This document shows positions 1 to 6,535 of a stretch of DNA of 6,538 bases, one piece after another; the stretch's first letter is position 1, and every line of letters starts with the position of its first letter. The DNA lies in NCBI GenBank assembly GCA_047610145.1, contig JBLFZF010000144.1, positions 1 to 6,538 of the forward strand. Reading direction: 5' to 3'. The translations under genes were made by a program, and so were the position numbers. Source of the stretch: CAJXZP01 sp047610145. Lineage in GTDB: Bacteria; Bacteroidota; Bacteroidia; Flavobacteriales_G; Salibacteraceae. Below the pieces are notes generated by a model. That model was not told the DNA's origin. It made no database searches and saw only the letters and a program-made list of their open reading frames with translations.

Positions 1-68
1 TCTGAAATTTTTTCGTGAGTTTGGACAGCAAAAACAGTGTTTTTTACGTCTCCAAAAAAGTGAATCAT
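1..68 (-). CDS. purL: Phosphoribosylformylglycinamidine synthase (PurL), N-terminal fragment cut by the window edge
   Basis: An open frame starts with ATG at 68-66 and runs off the left edge after 22 full codons. It begins MIHFFGDVKN and continues TVFAVQTHEKIS. This matches, from memory, the start of the long single-chain PurL of Bacteroidota, which opens with M-I-x-F-F and then a V-x-A-V-x-T segment. PurL is the cytoplasmic enzyme that converts FGAR to FGAM with glutamine and ATP in de novo purine synthesis; the long form is usually over 1200 residues, so almost all of it lies outside the window. No Shine-Dalgarno sequence precedes the start, which is normal for this phylum. A promoter-like box lies about 56 bases upstream. 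The call rests on only 22 residues, so it is a recognition and not a proof. Confidence 0.7.
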   Translation of the reverse strand, partial: MIHFFGDVKNTVFAVQTHEKIS

Positions 69-69
69 T

Positions 70-120
70 CTTTAAATGAATTTGAAGGCCTGCCCGACGG
101 GTACAAGCGGGTTTTTAAAG
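70..120. repeat. Inverted repeat enclosing a GC-rich patch in the purL leader
   Basis: CTTTAAA at 70-76 and TTTAAAG at 114-120 are perfect 7-base inverted copies. Between them lies an unusually GC-rich patch (about 86-111) in otherwise AT-rich DNA, with CCCG at 93-96 able to pair with CGGG at 98-101 or 108-111. The right arm overlaps the predicted transcription start, so the outer stem may not be fully present in the RNA. It could be a leader structure, or the eroded remains of a small dispersed palindrome. No known riboswitch class is recognised. Confidence 0.3.
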
Positions 121-123
121 GTG

Positions 124-131
124 CAAAGATA
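124..131 (-). promoter_or_regulatory. Candidate -7 box for purL
   Basis: On the minus strand this reads TATCTTTG, an exact match to the Bacteroidota -7 consensus TAnnTTTG. It would place the transcription start near position 117 and give a leader of about 50 bases before the purL ATG. No TTG is found at the expected -33 spacing, so the call rests on one box and its position. Confidence 0.4.
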
Positions 132-176
132 ACAATTTTGGCCTAATTACTAGCTTGAATTTGGGAAGCATTTTAT

Positions 177-570
177 TGGAATATCTTTTGCTAAATGGGC
201 GGTGTCTAATACCTCTTCTACATTTGCTTTCTCATTGGCATTAGAATTTATAGTTAACACACCTCAAACCAAATCTTTATTATCGGTAACATGATGTTTC
301 TTGTAGTCAGACCCATATTTACCGCCTTTTTTTAAACAAGATTCATCTTTATCTCCACTAGCGGCATAGTCTTTAGTAATTTAACTTCTTGCTCATCTTT
401 TCTGTCTTTTTTAACTTTATGATTGGTTTTACGGTTGTATCTATAACACTAGCATCGATCATAGCAATTGTTTTACGATTATTTCATGGACTTCAGGTTG
501 TCCATTGATTTCTTTAAATAAAGGTTCGTAGGCTTTTTTTGCGATCAGGACTCTAAACCCGTGCAACGGT
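177..570 (-). pseudogene. Decayed IS5-type transposase fragment
   Basis: Read on the minus strand and allowing frame changes, about 130 residues of an IS5-type DDE transposase are recoverable. From 548 down to 474 comes LIAKKAYEPLFKEINGQ and then EVHEIIV. From 474 comes KTIAMIDASVIDTTVKP, which contains the Asp of the first catalytic motif. From 424 comes NHKVKKDRKDEQEVKLL. From 374 to 177 comes KDYAASGDKDES, then LKKGGKYGSDYKKHHVTD and a tail ending LAKDIP. The lysine- and glycine-rich KKGGKYGxDYKxHxxTD block is characteristic of the family. Frame changes occur near 474, 425 and 374, each consistent with loss of one base in a short A-run, and a TGA stop sits at 264-266. The N-terminal region and the C-terminal region with the second Asp and the Glu are missing, and no terminal inverted repeats were found. 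It is a dead relic reading away from the protease gene. The exact ends are uncertain. Confidence 0.82.
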
Positions 571-621
571 CTTAACTTGATATTTAAAGCTTGATAAACT
601 TTTAGATTTGCTAGAATTGGT

Positions 622-629
622 TATTTTTG
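622..629 (+). promoter_or_regulatory. Candidate -7 box for the M36 protease gene
   Basis: TATTTTTG fits the Bacteroidota TAnnTTTG box and lies 43 bases before the ATG at 673, giving a short leader of roughly 35 bases. The -33 position has only TTT around 600-603 and not a clear TTG. The stretch 630-672 is AT-rich and has no Shine-Dalgarno sequence, as expected for this phylum. Confidence 0.42.
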
Positions 630-672
630 GCTAGGTAGTAAAAAACCTTATTTTAATTTAATCTAATCATTT

Positions 673-3600
673 ATGAAGAAATTTACACTGCGTTTGCTTT
701 TATTTATGCTCACTTTGTTAACTGGAAATATGATAGCTCAGAATCTATCAGAAAAGATTAACCAACAGCTTACGCAGCTTGTGGAGAACCACCAACTTAT
801 GGTGCAGGATATACAATGGGAGCTGTCTAGTGAGCATGTAAGTAGTGCTAGCTCGGTACATCATCTCTACTACAGCCAAATGGTAAACAATATTGAAGTG
901 TACGGAACACAATCGAGTCTTCACGTTTTGACCAATGGAAAAATTCTTTCTAAAAGTAATAACTTTATAAAAAATGTTGTTGCAAAATTGAATGGGTCTG
1001 CAACTCCTTCATTGAATGCTATTCAGGCGGTACAAGCTGCAGCTAATCAATTAAACTATCAAGTAGAGCAACCACTAACTGTTTTGTCGCAAGAAAGCGG
1101 TGCGAATCAAGAGGTGCTAATTAGTGATGGAGGGATGTCTTTAAGTCCTATTCCTGCAAAACTGATGTATCAATTATATGGAAAAGAACAAATAAGTTTG
1201 GTTTGGGATATTTCGATACAAGAGAAAAGTCAACAAGATTGGTGGAATGTAAGGATTGATGCAAATACTGGAGCGATAGTAGATCAAAATAATTATATGG
1301 TTAGTTGTTCTCTTGATTCTAGTATTAGCAAAATAAGCGGATCTGCATTTATAGGCCCAAGGAATAAGAAGGTAGTGGATAATACGGTGTATGCTTCTAA
1401 AACAGTTGAAGCAGCTACATTGATAGGAAATTATAGAGTGTATGCAATGCCTATAGAGTCACCGTATAATGGCGATCGAGAATTGGTAGTGGACCCTGAT
1501 AATGCAACTGCATCACCTTTTGGGTGGCATGATACAGATGGAATCGCTGGTGCCGAGTCTACTTTGACTACTGGGAATAATGTGGATGCACATAAAGGAA
1601 CAGCTCGCCCTGATGGTACAGCGGCATTAATTTTTGATTTCCCGATAGATTTAACTCAAAATCCCGCTTCAAATACGGCTCCTTACATTACTAATTTATT
1701 TTACTTGAATAATATTCTTCATGATGTTTTGTATATGTATGGATTTGATGAAACATCAGGTAATTTTCAGGAAAACAACTATGGTAACGGTGGTGCTGGT
1801 TCGGATAGCGTAGACGCAAATGCGCAAGCACCGGGAGATTGTAATGCCAATTTTGGTACGCCACCAGATGGTCAAAATCCTACGATGAATATGTTTTTGT
1901 GTTCAAATACATCTCCATCAGCAGATGGTGATCTTGATAATGGTGTAATTGCTCATGAATTTGGACACGGTTGGTCAATTAGGCTTACTGGAGGCGCTGC
2001 AAATTCTGGCTGTTTAAATAATAGTGAGCAGATGGGAGAAGGATGGAGCGACTTTCTAGGAATGGTTTTAACCATTGAGCCTGGTGATCAAGGAATTGAT
2101 TACCGAGGAATGGGGACTTATTTGTTTGGGCAAGGATTAGGAGGTCCAGGAATACGACCTTATCCTTATAGTACAGATTTTGCTATAAATCCGCAAACTT
2201 ATGGCGATATCTGTGGTTTAGCAGTTCCTCATGGAGTAGGTTCTGTTTGGGCAACAACTTTATGGGAAGTGACCTGGGCATTGATTGATGAGCATGGATT
2301 TGACTCAGATCTTTATAGTTTTACAGGCGACATTGCACAAGATGCGGGGAATATTCAAGCTATAGCTTTAGTAACTGAAGCGATGAAATTACAACCTTGT
2401 AATCCAGGATTTATTGATGGAAGAGATGCTATTTTTGCGGCAGACCTTGCTATATATGGTGGAGCAAACGAATGTCTTTTATGGGATGCTTTTGCACTTA
2501 GAGGTCTTGGAGCTAGTGCTTCTCAAGGTGGGTCTGGTAGTACTTGTGATGGTGCTGAAGCATTTGATTCTCCCGTTCCTGCAATAAGCAGTGGAGAAGA
2601 AGTTTGTGTGAGTTCAGGAACTCAAACATATGGTGGCGGAACACCTCTAGGTGGTATTTATTCTGGCCCTGGAGTTACTGATGATGGAAACGGACTTACG
2701 TATACTTTTGATCCAGCTGTCGCGGGAATTGGAACACATACAATTGAATACGCAGTTACAACAGCCTGTTCTTCTGGAAGTGCTTTTGATGACCTACAAG
2801 TAATAACAGATGTGCCAGAGATTACATGCCAAGATTTTACTTTAGAACTAGATGCAAATGGCGAAGCTACATTAACGATGCATGATGTTGTTACAAATCT
2901 AGAACCAGGAGTTGCAAGTTTTACTGAAGACTTTGATTTTGGATTACCAGCTGGTTGGAGTACAGTGGTAAATACTGGAAATTGTGACTGGATTAATACA
3001 GCTACCCCACCAAATGGAGATTCATTCGGGTCGCCGGCTATGGTGTATGATGATGATGATTGTGGTAACAATGCTCCTGCCAGTAACGTGTCTTTGCTTT
3101 CAGATGTGTATGATGTTGCTGCTAATACAATCATTACTCTAGGCTATGAAGTAGGATTCCAAGAATTTGGAGATGGTCAGACTTTTGTCACTGAAGTATG
3201 GGATGGAGCCGCATGGCAGCAAGTTGCATTAGTTGATGATAGTTTGAGTCCAAATATTCAAACAGTATCTATAGATGTTTCCGCATATGCTAATGCCGCC
3301 TTCCAAGTACGTTGGACTTATGATGACAATGTTGGAGACTGGGGATGGTATGCAGGAGTTGATAGCTTCCATTTAGATTATGACATTCCAGGTGGGCCAG
3401 CAGATAATTGTGATAATGTAACTTCTATTACCTTGAGTCAGGAATTATTTACTTGTACTGATTTGGGTACAAATACAATTACTGTAACGATTACTGATAC
3501 TGCTGGAAATACGAATACGTGTACTTCAACAATCACTATTACAGATCCTTTGGCCGTTTGTGTTCTTGGAATCGAGGAAAACAAACTTGCTGGTGCCATA

Positions 3601-3825
3601 AGTCTATTCCCAAATCCAACAAGCGGTACTATTACCTTATTAAATAATAGTAACATGGATGTTCATACGGTAACAATTATGGACATTAATGGTAGGATTT
3701 TACAACTTGTGGATATTGATGGTACTACTACTAACTTCTCAATAGCTAGTTTAGCTTATGGAATTTATTTCGTAAAGATTGAAACTGATATTGCGAGTAT
3801 CGTAAAGAGAATTGCGAAGAACTAA
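673..3825 (+). CDS. Secreted M36 (fungalysin-type) zinc metalloprotease with T9SS sorting domain
   Basis: This 1050-residue protein is a predicted extracellular endopeptidase. Residues 1-23 form a signal peptide ending IAQ. Residues about 50-100 resemble the FTP propeptide and about 112-207 a PepSY-like propeptide segment (VRIDANTGAIVD), which in this family inhibits and helps fold the enzyme. The catalytic domain spans about 265-625: HEFGH (H428, E429, H432) supplies two zinc ligands and the general base, GEGWSD most likely supplies the third ligand E456, and H520 in PHGVGSVWATTLWEV fits a conserved active-site region. Residues about 636-715 are an Ig/PKD-like segment. A cysteine-containing HYR-like repeat (C719, C913, C928, C950) appears interrupted by a jelly-roll-like module at about 749-903. 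The T9SS type A domain starts at LFPNP (978-982) and ends with YFVKI and a basic tail, so export to the cell surface or medium is expected. It is monocistronic, with its own promoter candidate and terminator. Substrate specificity cannot be read from the sequence. Confidence 0.95.
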   Translation: MKKFTLRLLLFMLTLLTGNMIAQNLSEKINQQLTQLVENHQLMVQDIQWELSSEHVSSASSVHHLYYSQMVNNIEVYGTQSSLHVLTNGKILSKSNNFIKNVVAKLNGSATPSLNAIQAVQAAANQLNYQVEQPLTVLSQESGANQEVLISDGGMSLSPIPAKLMYQLYGKEQISLVWDISIQEKSQQDWWNVRIDANTGAIVDQNNYMVSCSLDSSISKISGSAFIGPRNKKVVDNTVYASKTVEAATLIGNYRVYAMPIESPYNGDRELVVDPDNATASPFGWHDTDGIAGAESTLTTGNNVDAHKGTARPDGTAALIFDFPIDLTQNPASNTAPYITNLFYLNNILHDVLYMYGFDETSGNFQENNYGNGGAGSDSVDANAQAPGDCNANFGTPPDGQNPTMNMFLCSNTSPSADGDLDNGVIAHEFGHGWSIRLTGGAANSGCLNNSEQMGEGWSDFLGMVLTIEPGDQGIDYRGMGTYLFGQGLGGPGIRPYPYSTDFAINPQTYGDICGLAVPHGVGSVWATTLWEVTWALIDEHGFDSDLYSFTGDIAQDAGNIQAIALVTEAMKLQPCNPGFIDGRDAIFAADLAIYGGANECLLWDAFALRGLGASASQGGSGSTCDGAEAFDSPVPAISSGEEVCVSSGTQTYGGGTPLGGIYSGPGVTDDGNGLTYTFDPAVAGIGTHTIEYAVTTACSSGSAFDDLQVITDVPEITCQDFTLELDANGEATLTMHDVVTNLEPGVASFTEDFDFGLPAGWSTVVNTGNCDWINTATPPNGDSFGSPAMVYDDDDCGNNAPASNVSLLSDVYDVAANTIITLGYEVGFQEFGDGQTFVTEVWDGAAWQQVALVDDSLSPNIQTVSIDVSAYANAAFQVRWTYDDNVGDWGWYAGVDSFHLDYDIPGGPADNCDNVTSITLSQELFTCTDLGTNTITVTITDTAGNTNTCTSTITITDPLAVCVLGIEENKLAGAISLFPNPTSGTITLLNNSNMDVHTVTIMDINGRILQLVDIDGTTTNFSIASLAYGIYFVKIETDIASIVKRIAKN

Positions 3826-3842
3826 GTAAATATTGATAGTTT

Positions 3843-3877
3843 AAAATCCCGTCTCTTGAAAAAGATGGGGTTTTTGT
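3843..3877 (+). terminator. Intrinsic terminator of the M36 protease gene
   Basis: A 12-pair hairpin forms between 3843-3854 (AAAATCCCGTCT) and 3863-3874 (AGATGGGGTTTT), with two G-T pairs and an 8-base loop, followed by further T residues. It starts 18 bases after the stop codon, which is a typical position. It separates the protease transcript from the lipoprotein gene. Confidence 0.85.
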
Positions 3878-3900
3878 TTCACAAAGAAACCATTATATTG
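3874..3900 (+). promoter_or_regulatory. Weak promoter candidate for the lipoprotein gene
   Basis: TTG at 3874-3876 is followed, after 17 bases, by TATATTG at 3894-3900, one T short of TAnnTTTG. The TTG overlaps the T-tract of the preceding terminator. The predicted transcription start (about 3906) lies almost on the ATG at 3909, which would suit translation from the in-frame ATG at 3918 better. Both spacing and box are imperfect. Confidence 0.25.
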
Positions 3901-3908
3901 CCTTAAAT

Positions 3909-4238
3909 ATGAGACTTATGAAAATTTTATCTTTGATTACAGTTACAACTTTACTAATCTTTTCAGCTTGTAAAAGCAAGGGTGGAAGTGTGTCTGATAC
4001 GAGCTGTAATTCTTGTGAAGATGCTATAATTAGAAATTATGGCGACCCTGCCTTAGATGGATGTGGGTGGATTGTAGATGCATCATCGACAATTTATATG
4101 CCTAAAAATTTACTACCCGAATTTTATGTAGATAGTTTAAAAGTTAGAATTAAGTATAAGGTATTAGGGCGAGTTAATTGTGGAATGGTTAAAGATGCAC
4201 ATCTCTCTATTGTTATAGAAGAAATTTATAAGAAATAA
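3909..4238 (+). CDS. Small cysteine-containing lipoprotein of unknown function
   Basis: This 109-residue protein has a lipoprotein signal peptide: a basic start, a hydrophobic stretch (residues 6-18) and the lipobox FSAC with C21 as the predicted lipidated residue. The mature part is about 88 residues and contains C33 and C36 in a CNSC motif, C52 in DGCGWIVD and C91 in VNCGM, so two disulfides are possible. The segment from CGWIVD through an IYMPKNLLPEF-like stretch to a KVRIKYKVL strand and a C-terminal IVIEEI strand suggests a small beta-rich domain. I recall similar CGW-containing short lipoproteins in Bacteroidota but know no assigned function. ATG 3909 gives MRLMKIL; the ATG at 3918 (MKILSL) is an equally reasonable start and keeps the lipobox. 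It lies between two secreted proteases, is separated from both by terminators, and converges with the downstream gene. A role as protease partner or inhibitor is only a guess. Confidence 0.85.
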   Translation: MRLMKILSLITVTTLLIFSACKSKGGSVSDTSCNSCEDAIIRNYGDPALDGCGWIVDASSTIYMPKNLLPEFYVDSLKVRIKYKVLGRVNCGMVKDAHLSIVIEEIYKK

Positions 4239-4249
4239 TTCCAATAAAA

Positions 4250-4279
4250 AAACCCCTTTTCAACTAAGGAAAGGGGTTT
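4250..4279. terminator. Bidirectional terminator between convergent genes
   Basis: AAACCCCTTTTC at 4250-4261 pairs with GGAAAGGGGTTT at 4268-4279 as a 12-pair stem with one G-T pair and the 6-base loop AACTAA. It begins 11 bases after the lipoprotein stop and 23 bases beyond the stop of the minus-strand protease. The A-run at 4245-4252 gives a strong U-tract for minus-strand transcripts; the plus-strand T-tract is only three bases. It probably serves both genes but works better for the minus strand. Confidence 0.88.
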
Positions 4280-4302
4280 GTTATTGTGCAATACTAATAT
4301 GC

Positions 4303-6372
4303 TTATTTTATTATCAATTGTTTGACTATTTTATTCTGTGTTCCTTGAATAATTACAAAATAACTTGATTCAGAGAGCTCAGAAACATCAATCGACTGTT
4401 CAGTTCCCATTTCTTTTAAATCAACCAATCTAATAAACCTTCCAATCATATCGTAAATAGAAATCGATTCCAATTCTAAATTTTCTGGATTGCTTAAATA
4501 TAAGGTTTCAACTGCTGGGTTTGGATATAAACTAAGACTAGATAGTCTAGAGTTATTCCCCAATCCTAAAACCTCATCAACTGTAATTTCAAAAGAACAA
4601 GAAAGTATATTTCCATTATCTAATAAAGCTGAAATTGTAATTTCATGCACACCTAAAGTTAATTGCGTTCCAGCAGAAGGGCTTTGATTAGTTGCAGCTG
4701 GATTGACATTGCAAATATCTGTGATAATAGTTATGACACCCTGATAATCTAGAAGTTCGTATAAGGTTCCCGCTGGAACACTTACCGTAAAATCTGCAGG
4801 GCAAGAAATTACAGCTGTTGTACCGTCTATAACCTCTACATATGCGATACAGCTACTTGTTAATCCATCGGTATCCGTAACTGTTAATGTCACACTATTT
4901 ATACCAACGTCATCACAATCAAAAGTGTCAATATCAATGGACATGGAAACTATTCCAACATTATCATAGCTTCCTCCTTCAACATCATCTGCAATTATAG
5001 AGGCGTCTCCATTAGTATCCAATGTAACAATATGTGTTTTACAAACTGCAACTGGAGGGTTTAATACATTTTGTGGATCTAAACAATTTCCAGTAGCTTC
5101 AATATTGTTAAGAATCACAGCAGTTGGCTGTAGACCAAATCCTTTATTAAAATTGATTCCAACTCCTTGGAGGTGGCAGTAACTCATTATAGTTCCACCA
5201 CCAGTAGGGTTTCCAGGTCTAGGACACCCACCTTCGGTAGGAGCACAGCCATCAATCGCAGTGTTATCTCCGTTCCAAACACAAGCATGAGTATGTCTTG
5301 AGCCCATAAGATGACCCATTTCATGGGTTACAACCATTACATTCCATGAGAAAATTGGAACATTTGGAACATTTGTTCCAGTTAATCCAGAATAACACAA
5401 ACTTCTGTTAGAATTTGTAGGGCAAATCCCGGAGAAACCATCGGCTACTCCACCATAATTTTGCATCTCAACTAAATGGCCTAAGTCTCCATTTAAAACA
5501 CCTGTTTGGCTTTGAAATTTACCTAACTGAGCAAAAGAATCGCCGCCGTCATAAGGATCTGGATTGACCCATAACAACATATTTGATGTTCTTACCAATA
5601 TCCCATCGTTTGCATATAATACATAACTTTGTGCAAAAACAGCAGTTAAAAAAGCAACTTCATTAGCAAGGTTTCCTCCAAATGTATTATAAACGCTCTG
5701 TCCAGCTTCAATATAAATGTCTATTTCATCTCCTGGATCCATTTCGCCTGGAGGTGATAATTGTTCTTCTGTATAAGCTACTCCATCGTCTTCAGTAGCA
5801 CAAGTAAATTCATTTGTAACTTTTAAATCATTATCATTATAAATAATATGATCGATGTCGGATTCTTTAAGTTTACCAATAGTAAAAGTACCTTCATCGC
5901 TAGCAATAAAACCACTAATCTGGGATTCGAAAATACTTATTGAAACAAGGGAGTTTTCATTTCCTGCTATAACACCACGATAGTGTTTTCCAAAGTCTAC
6001 TTCATTAGTGATATCTTGTCCAGTGTCAGTAACTGCTTTGAAATCAGGTGCGAAAATATCTACTTGAATTAAATCAATTACAATCGTTTCACCGCTAGAT
6101 TTAAAAGGAATGCTAAGATTGATTTGTTTAGGGTTTTGAACCAAAAGTTCATTTATCTTAGTTTGATCAATTGCAACAACAACGCCATCATTTACAGTTT
6201 CTGAATAATCTTCTGCAGCACTTTTAGTTTGTGAGTTAAAGATTTCATAAGATTGAAATTCGCCAGAAATAGTTTTGGCAGCTGTAATAGCTTCGGATAC
6301 TTTACCTGTTCTATTTTCCTGTGCCAGTGTTAAAAATGGTAGGATAAGAACTAAAAAAATAATTTTTTTCAT
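4303..6372 (-). CDS. Secreted reprolysin-like (M12B-type) metzincin protease with T9SS sorting domain
   Basis: This 689-residue protein is a predicted extracellular zinc endopeptidase. Residues 1-18 are a signal peptide ending LAQ. Residues about 19-205 form an ADAM/reprolysin-like prodomain, with a segment near HYRGVIAGNENSLVSIS and a lone C191 in FTCATEDDG. The catalytic domain spans about 213-430: HEMGHLMGSRH gives zinc ligands H350, H354 and H360 with E351 as catalytic base, and IMSYC (M396) is the Met-turn, so the metzincin site is complete. Cysteine-rich stretches flank the site, suggesting disulfides. Residues about 440-515 are an HYR-like repeat (C444, C486, C508) of the same type as in the neighbouring M36 protein, and about 517-598 a second HYR-like segment (ISCPADFTVSVPAG). 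The T9SS type A domain starts at LYPNP (615-619) and ends with a YFVII strand and a basic tail. The start at 6372 gives a proper signal peptide and lies 23 bases from a good -7 box. It is monocistronic and convergent with the lipoprotein gene. Confidence 0.94.
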   Translation of the reverse strand: MKKIIFLVLILPFLTLAQENRTGKVSEAITAAKTISGEFQSYEIFNSQTKSAAEDYSETVNDGVVVAIDQTKINELLVQNPKQINLSIPFKSSGETIVIDLIQVDIFAPDFKAVTDTGQDITNEVDFGKHYRGVIAGNENSLVSISIFESQISGFIASDEGTFTIGKLKESDIDHIIYNDNDLKVTNEFTCATEDDGVAYTEEQLSPPGEMDPGDEIDIYIEAGQSVYNTFGGNLANEVAFLTAVFAQSYVLYANDGILVRTSNMLLWVNPDPYDGGDSFAQLGKFQSQTGVLNGDLGHLVEMQNYGGVADGFSGICPTNSNRSLCYSGLTGTNVPNVPIFSWNVMVVTHEMGHLMGSRHTHACVWNGDNTAIDGCAPTEGGCPRPGNPTGGGTIMSYCHLQGVGINFNKGFGLQPTAVILNNIEATGNCLDPQNVLNPPVAVCKTHIVTLDTNGDASIIADDVEGGSYDNVGIVSMSIDIDTFDCDDVGINSVTLTVTDTDGLTSSCIAYVEVIDGTTAVISCPADFTVSVPAGTLYELLDYQGVITIITDICNVNPAATNQSPSAGTQLTLGVHEITISALLDNGNILSCSFEITVDEVLGLGNNSRLSSLSLYPNPAVETLYLSNPENLELESISIYDMIGRFIRLVDLKEMGTEQSIDVSELSESSYFVIIQGTQNKIVKQLIIK

Positions 6373-6395
6373 AACAATATTTTTTGATTAGACAA

Positions 6396-6403
6396 CAAAT
6401 ATA
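6396..6403 (-). promoter_or_regulatory. Candidate -7 box for the M12B-type protease gene
   Basis: On the minus strand this reads TATATTTG, an exact TAnnTTTG match, 23 bases before the ATG. The predicted leader is under 20 bases. The -33 region holds only a GTTT and not a clear TTG at standard spacing. Confidence 0.5.
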
Positions 6404-6451
6404 ATGATTTGATTTATTAAACTGGTGAGAATTTTGTCCTACTAAATAGGG

Positions 6452-6481
6452 TTGTTATTTAACGATTATTAGCTTATATTG
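6452..6481 (+). promoter_or_regulatory. Candidate promoter for the gene starting at the right edge
   Basis: TTG at 6452-6454 is followed after 20 bases by TATATTG at 6475-6481, one T short of the Bacteroidota -7 box TAnnTTTG. Spacing is close to the usual 19-20. The transcription start would fall near 6488, about 42 bases before the ATG at 6530, placing the heptamer repeat inside the leader. It is divergent from the protease promoter at 6396-6403. Confidence 0.4.
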
Positions 6482-6500
6482 TGTCAGTTTAGAAATAAAT

Positions 6501-6535
6501 AACTAATAACTAAAAACTAAAAACTAAAAATGAAA
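6501..6535 (+). repeat. Heptamer tandem repeat running into a start codon
   Basis: The unit AACTAAA recurs with exact 7-base period: AACTAAT at 6501, then three perfect AACTAAA copies at 6508, 6515 and 6522, then AATGAAA at 6529, which holds the start codon. AATAAAT at 6494 may be a degenerate earlier copy. It forms most of the predicted leader of the right-edge gene and has no Shine-Dalgarno sequence. Copy-number change by slippage would alter leader length without touching the reading frame. Confidence 0.8.

Noticed and set aside
3049..3060. GAT trinucleotide run as a possible phase-variable microsatellite
   Set aside because: Four copies encoding Asp in a DDDD motif are in frame, short, and plausibly a metal-binding or loop segment of the beta-sandwich; length change would not shift the frame.
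2658..3134. Long open stretch on the minus strand inside the M36 gene (about 158 codons)
   Set aside because: It lies opposite a clearly coding frame with recognisable domains, has no promoter or family resemblance, and its composition is that of an antisense shadow.
3438..3656. Minus-strand open frame of about 72 codons over the end of the M36 gene
   Set aside because: It is antisense to the repeat and T9SS domain coding region and shows no recognisable motif.
4490..4687. Plus-strand open frame of about 65 codons opposite the metzincin C-terminus
   Set aside because: It is antisense to the T9SS sorting domain coding sequence and has no support of its own.
6438..6450. Small palindrome CCTA-N5-TAGG between the divergent promoters, considered as an operator
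   Set aside because: Four-base arms are expected by chance in a 150-base intergenic region and no second copy was seen.
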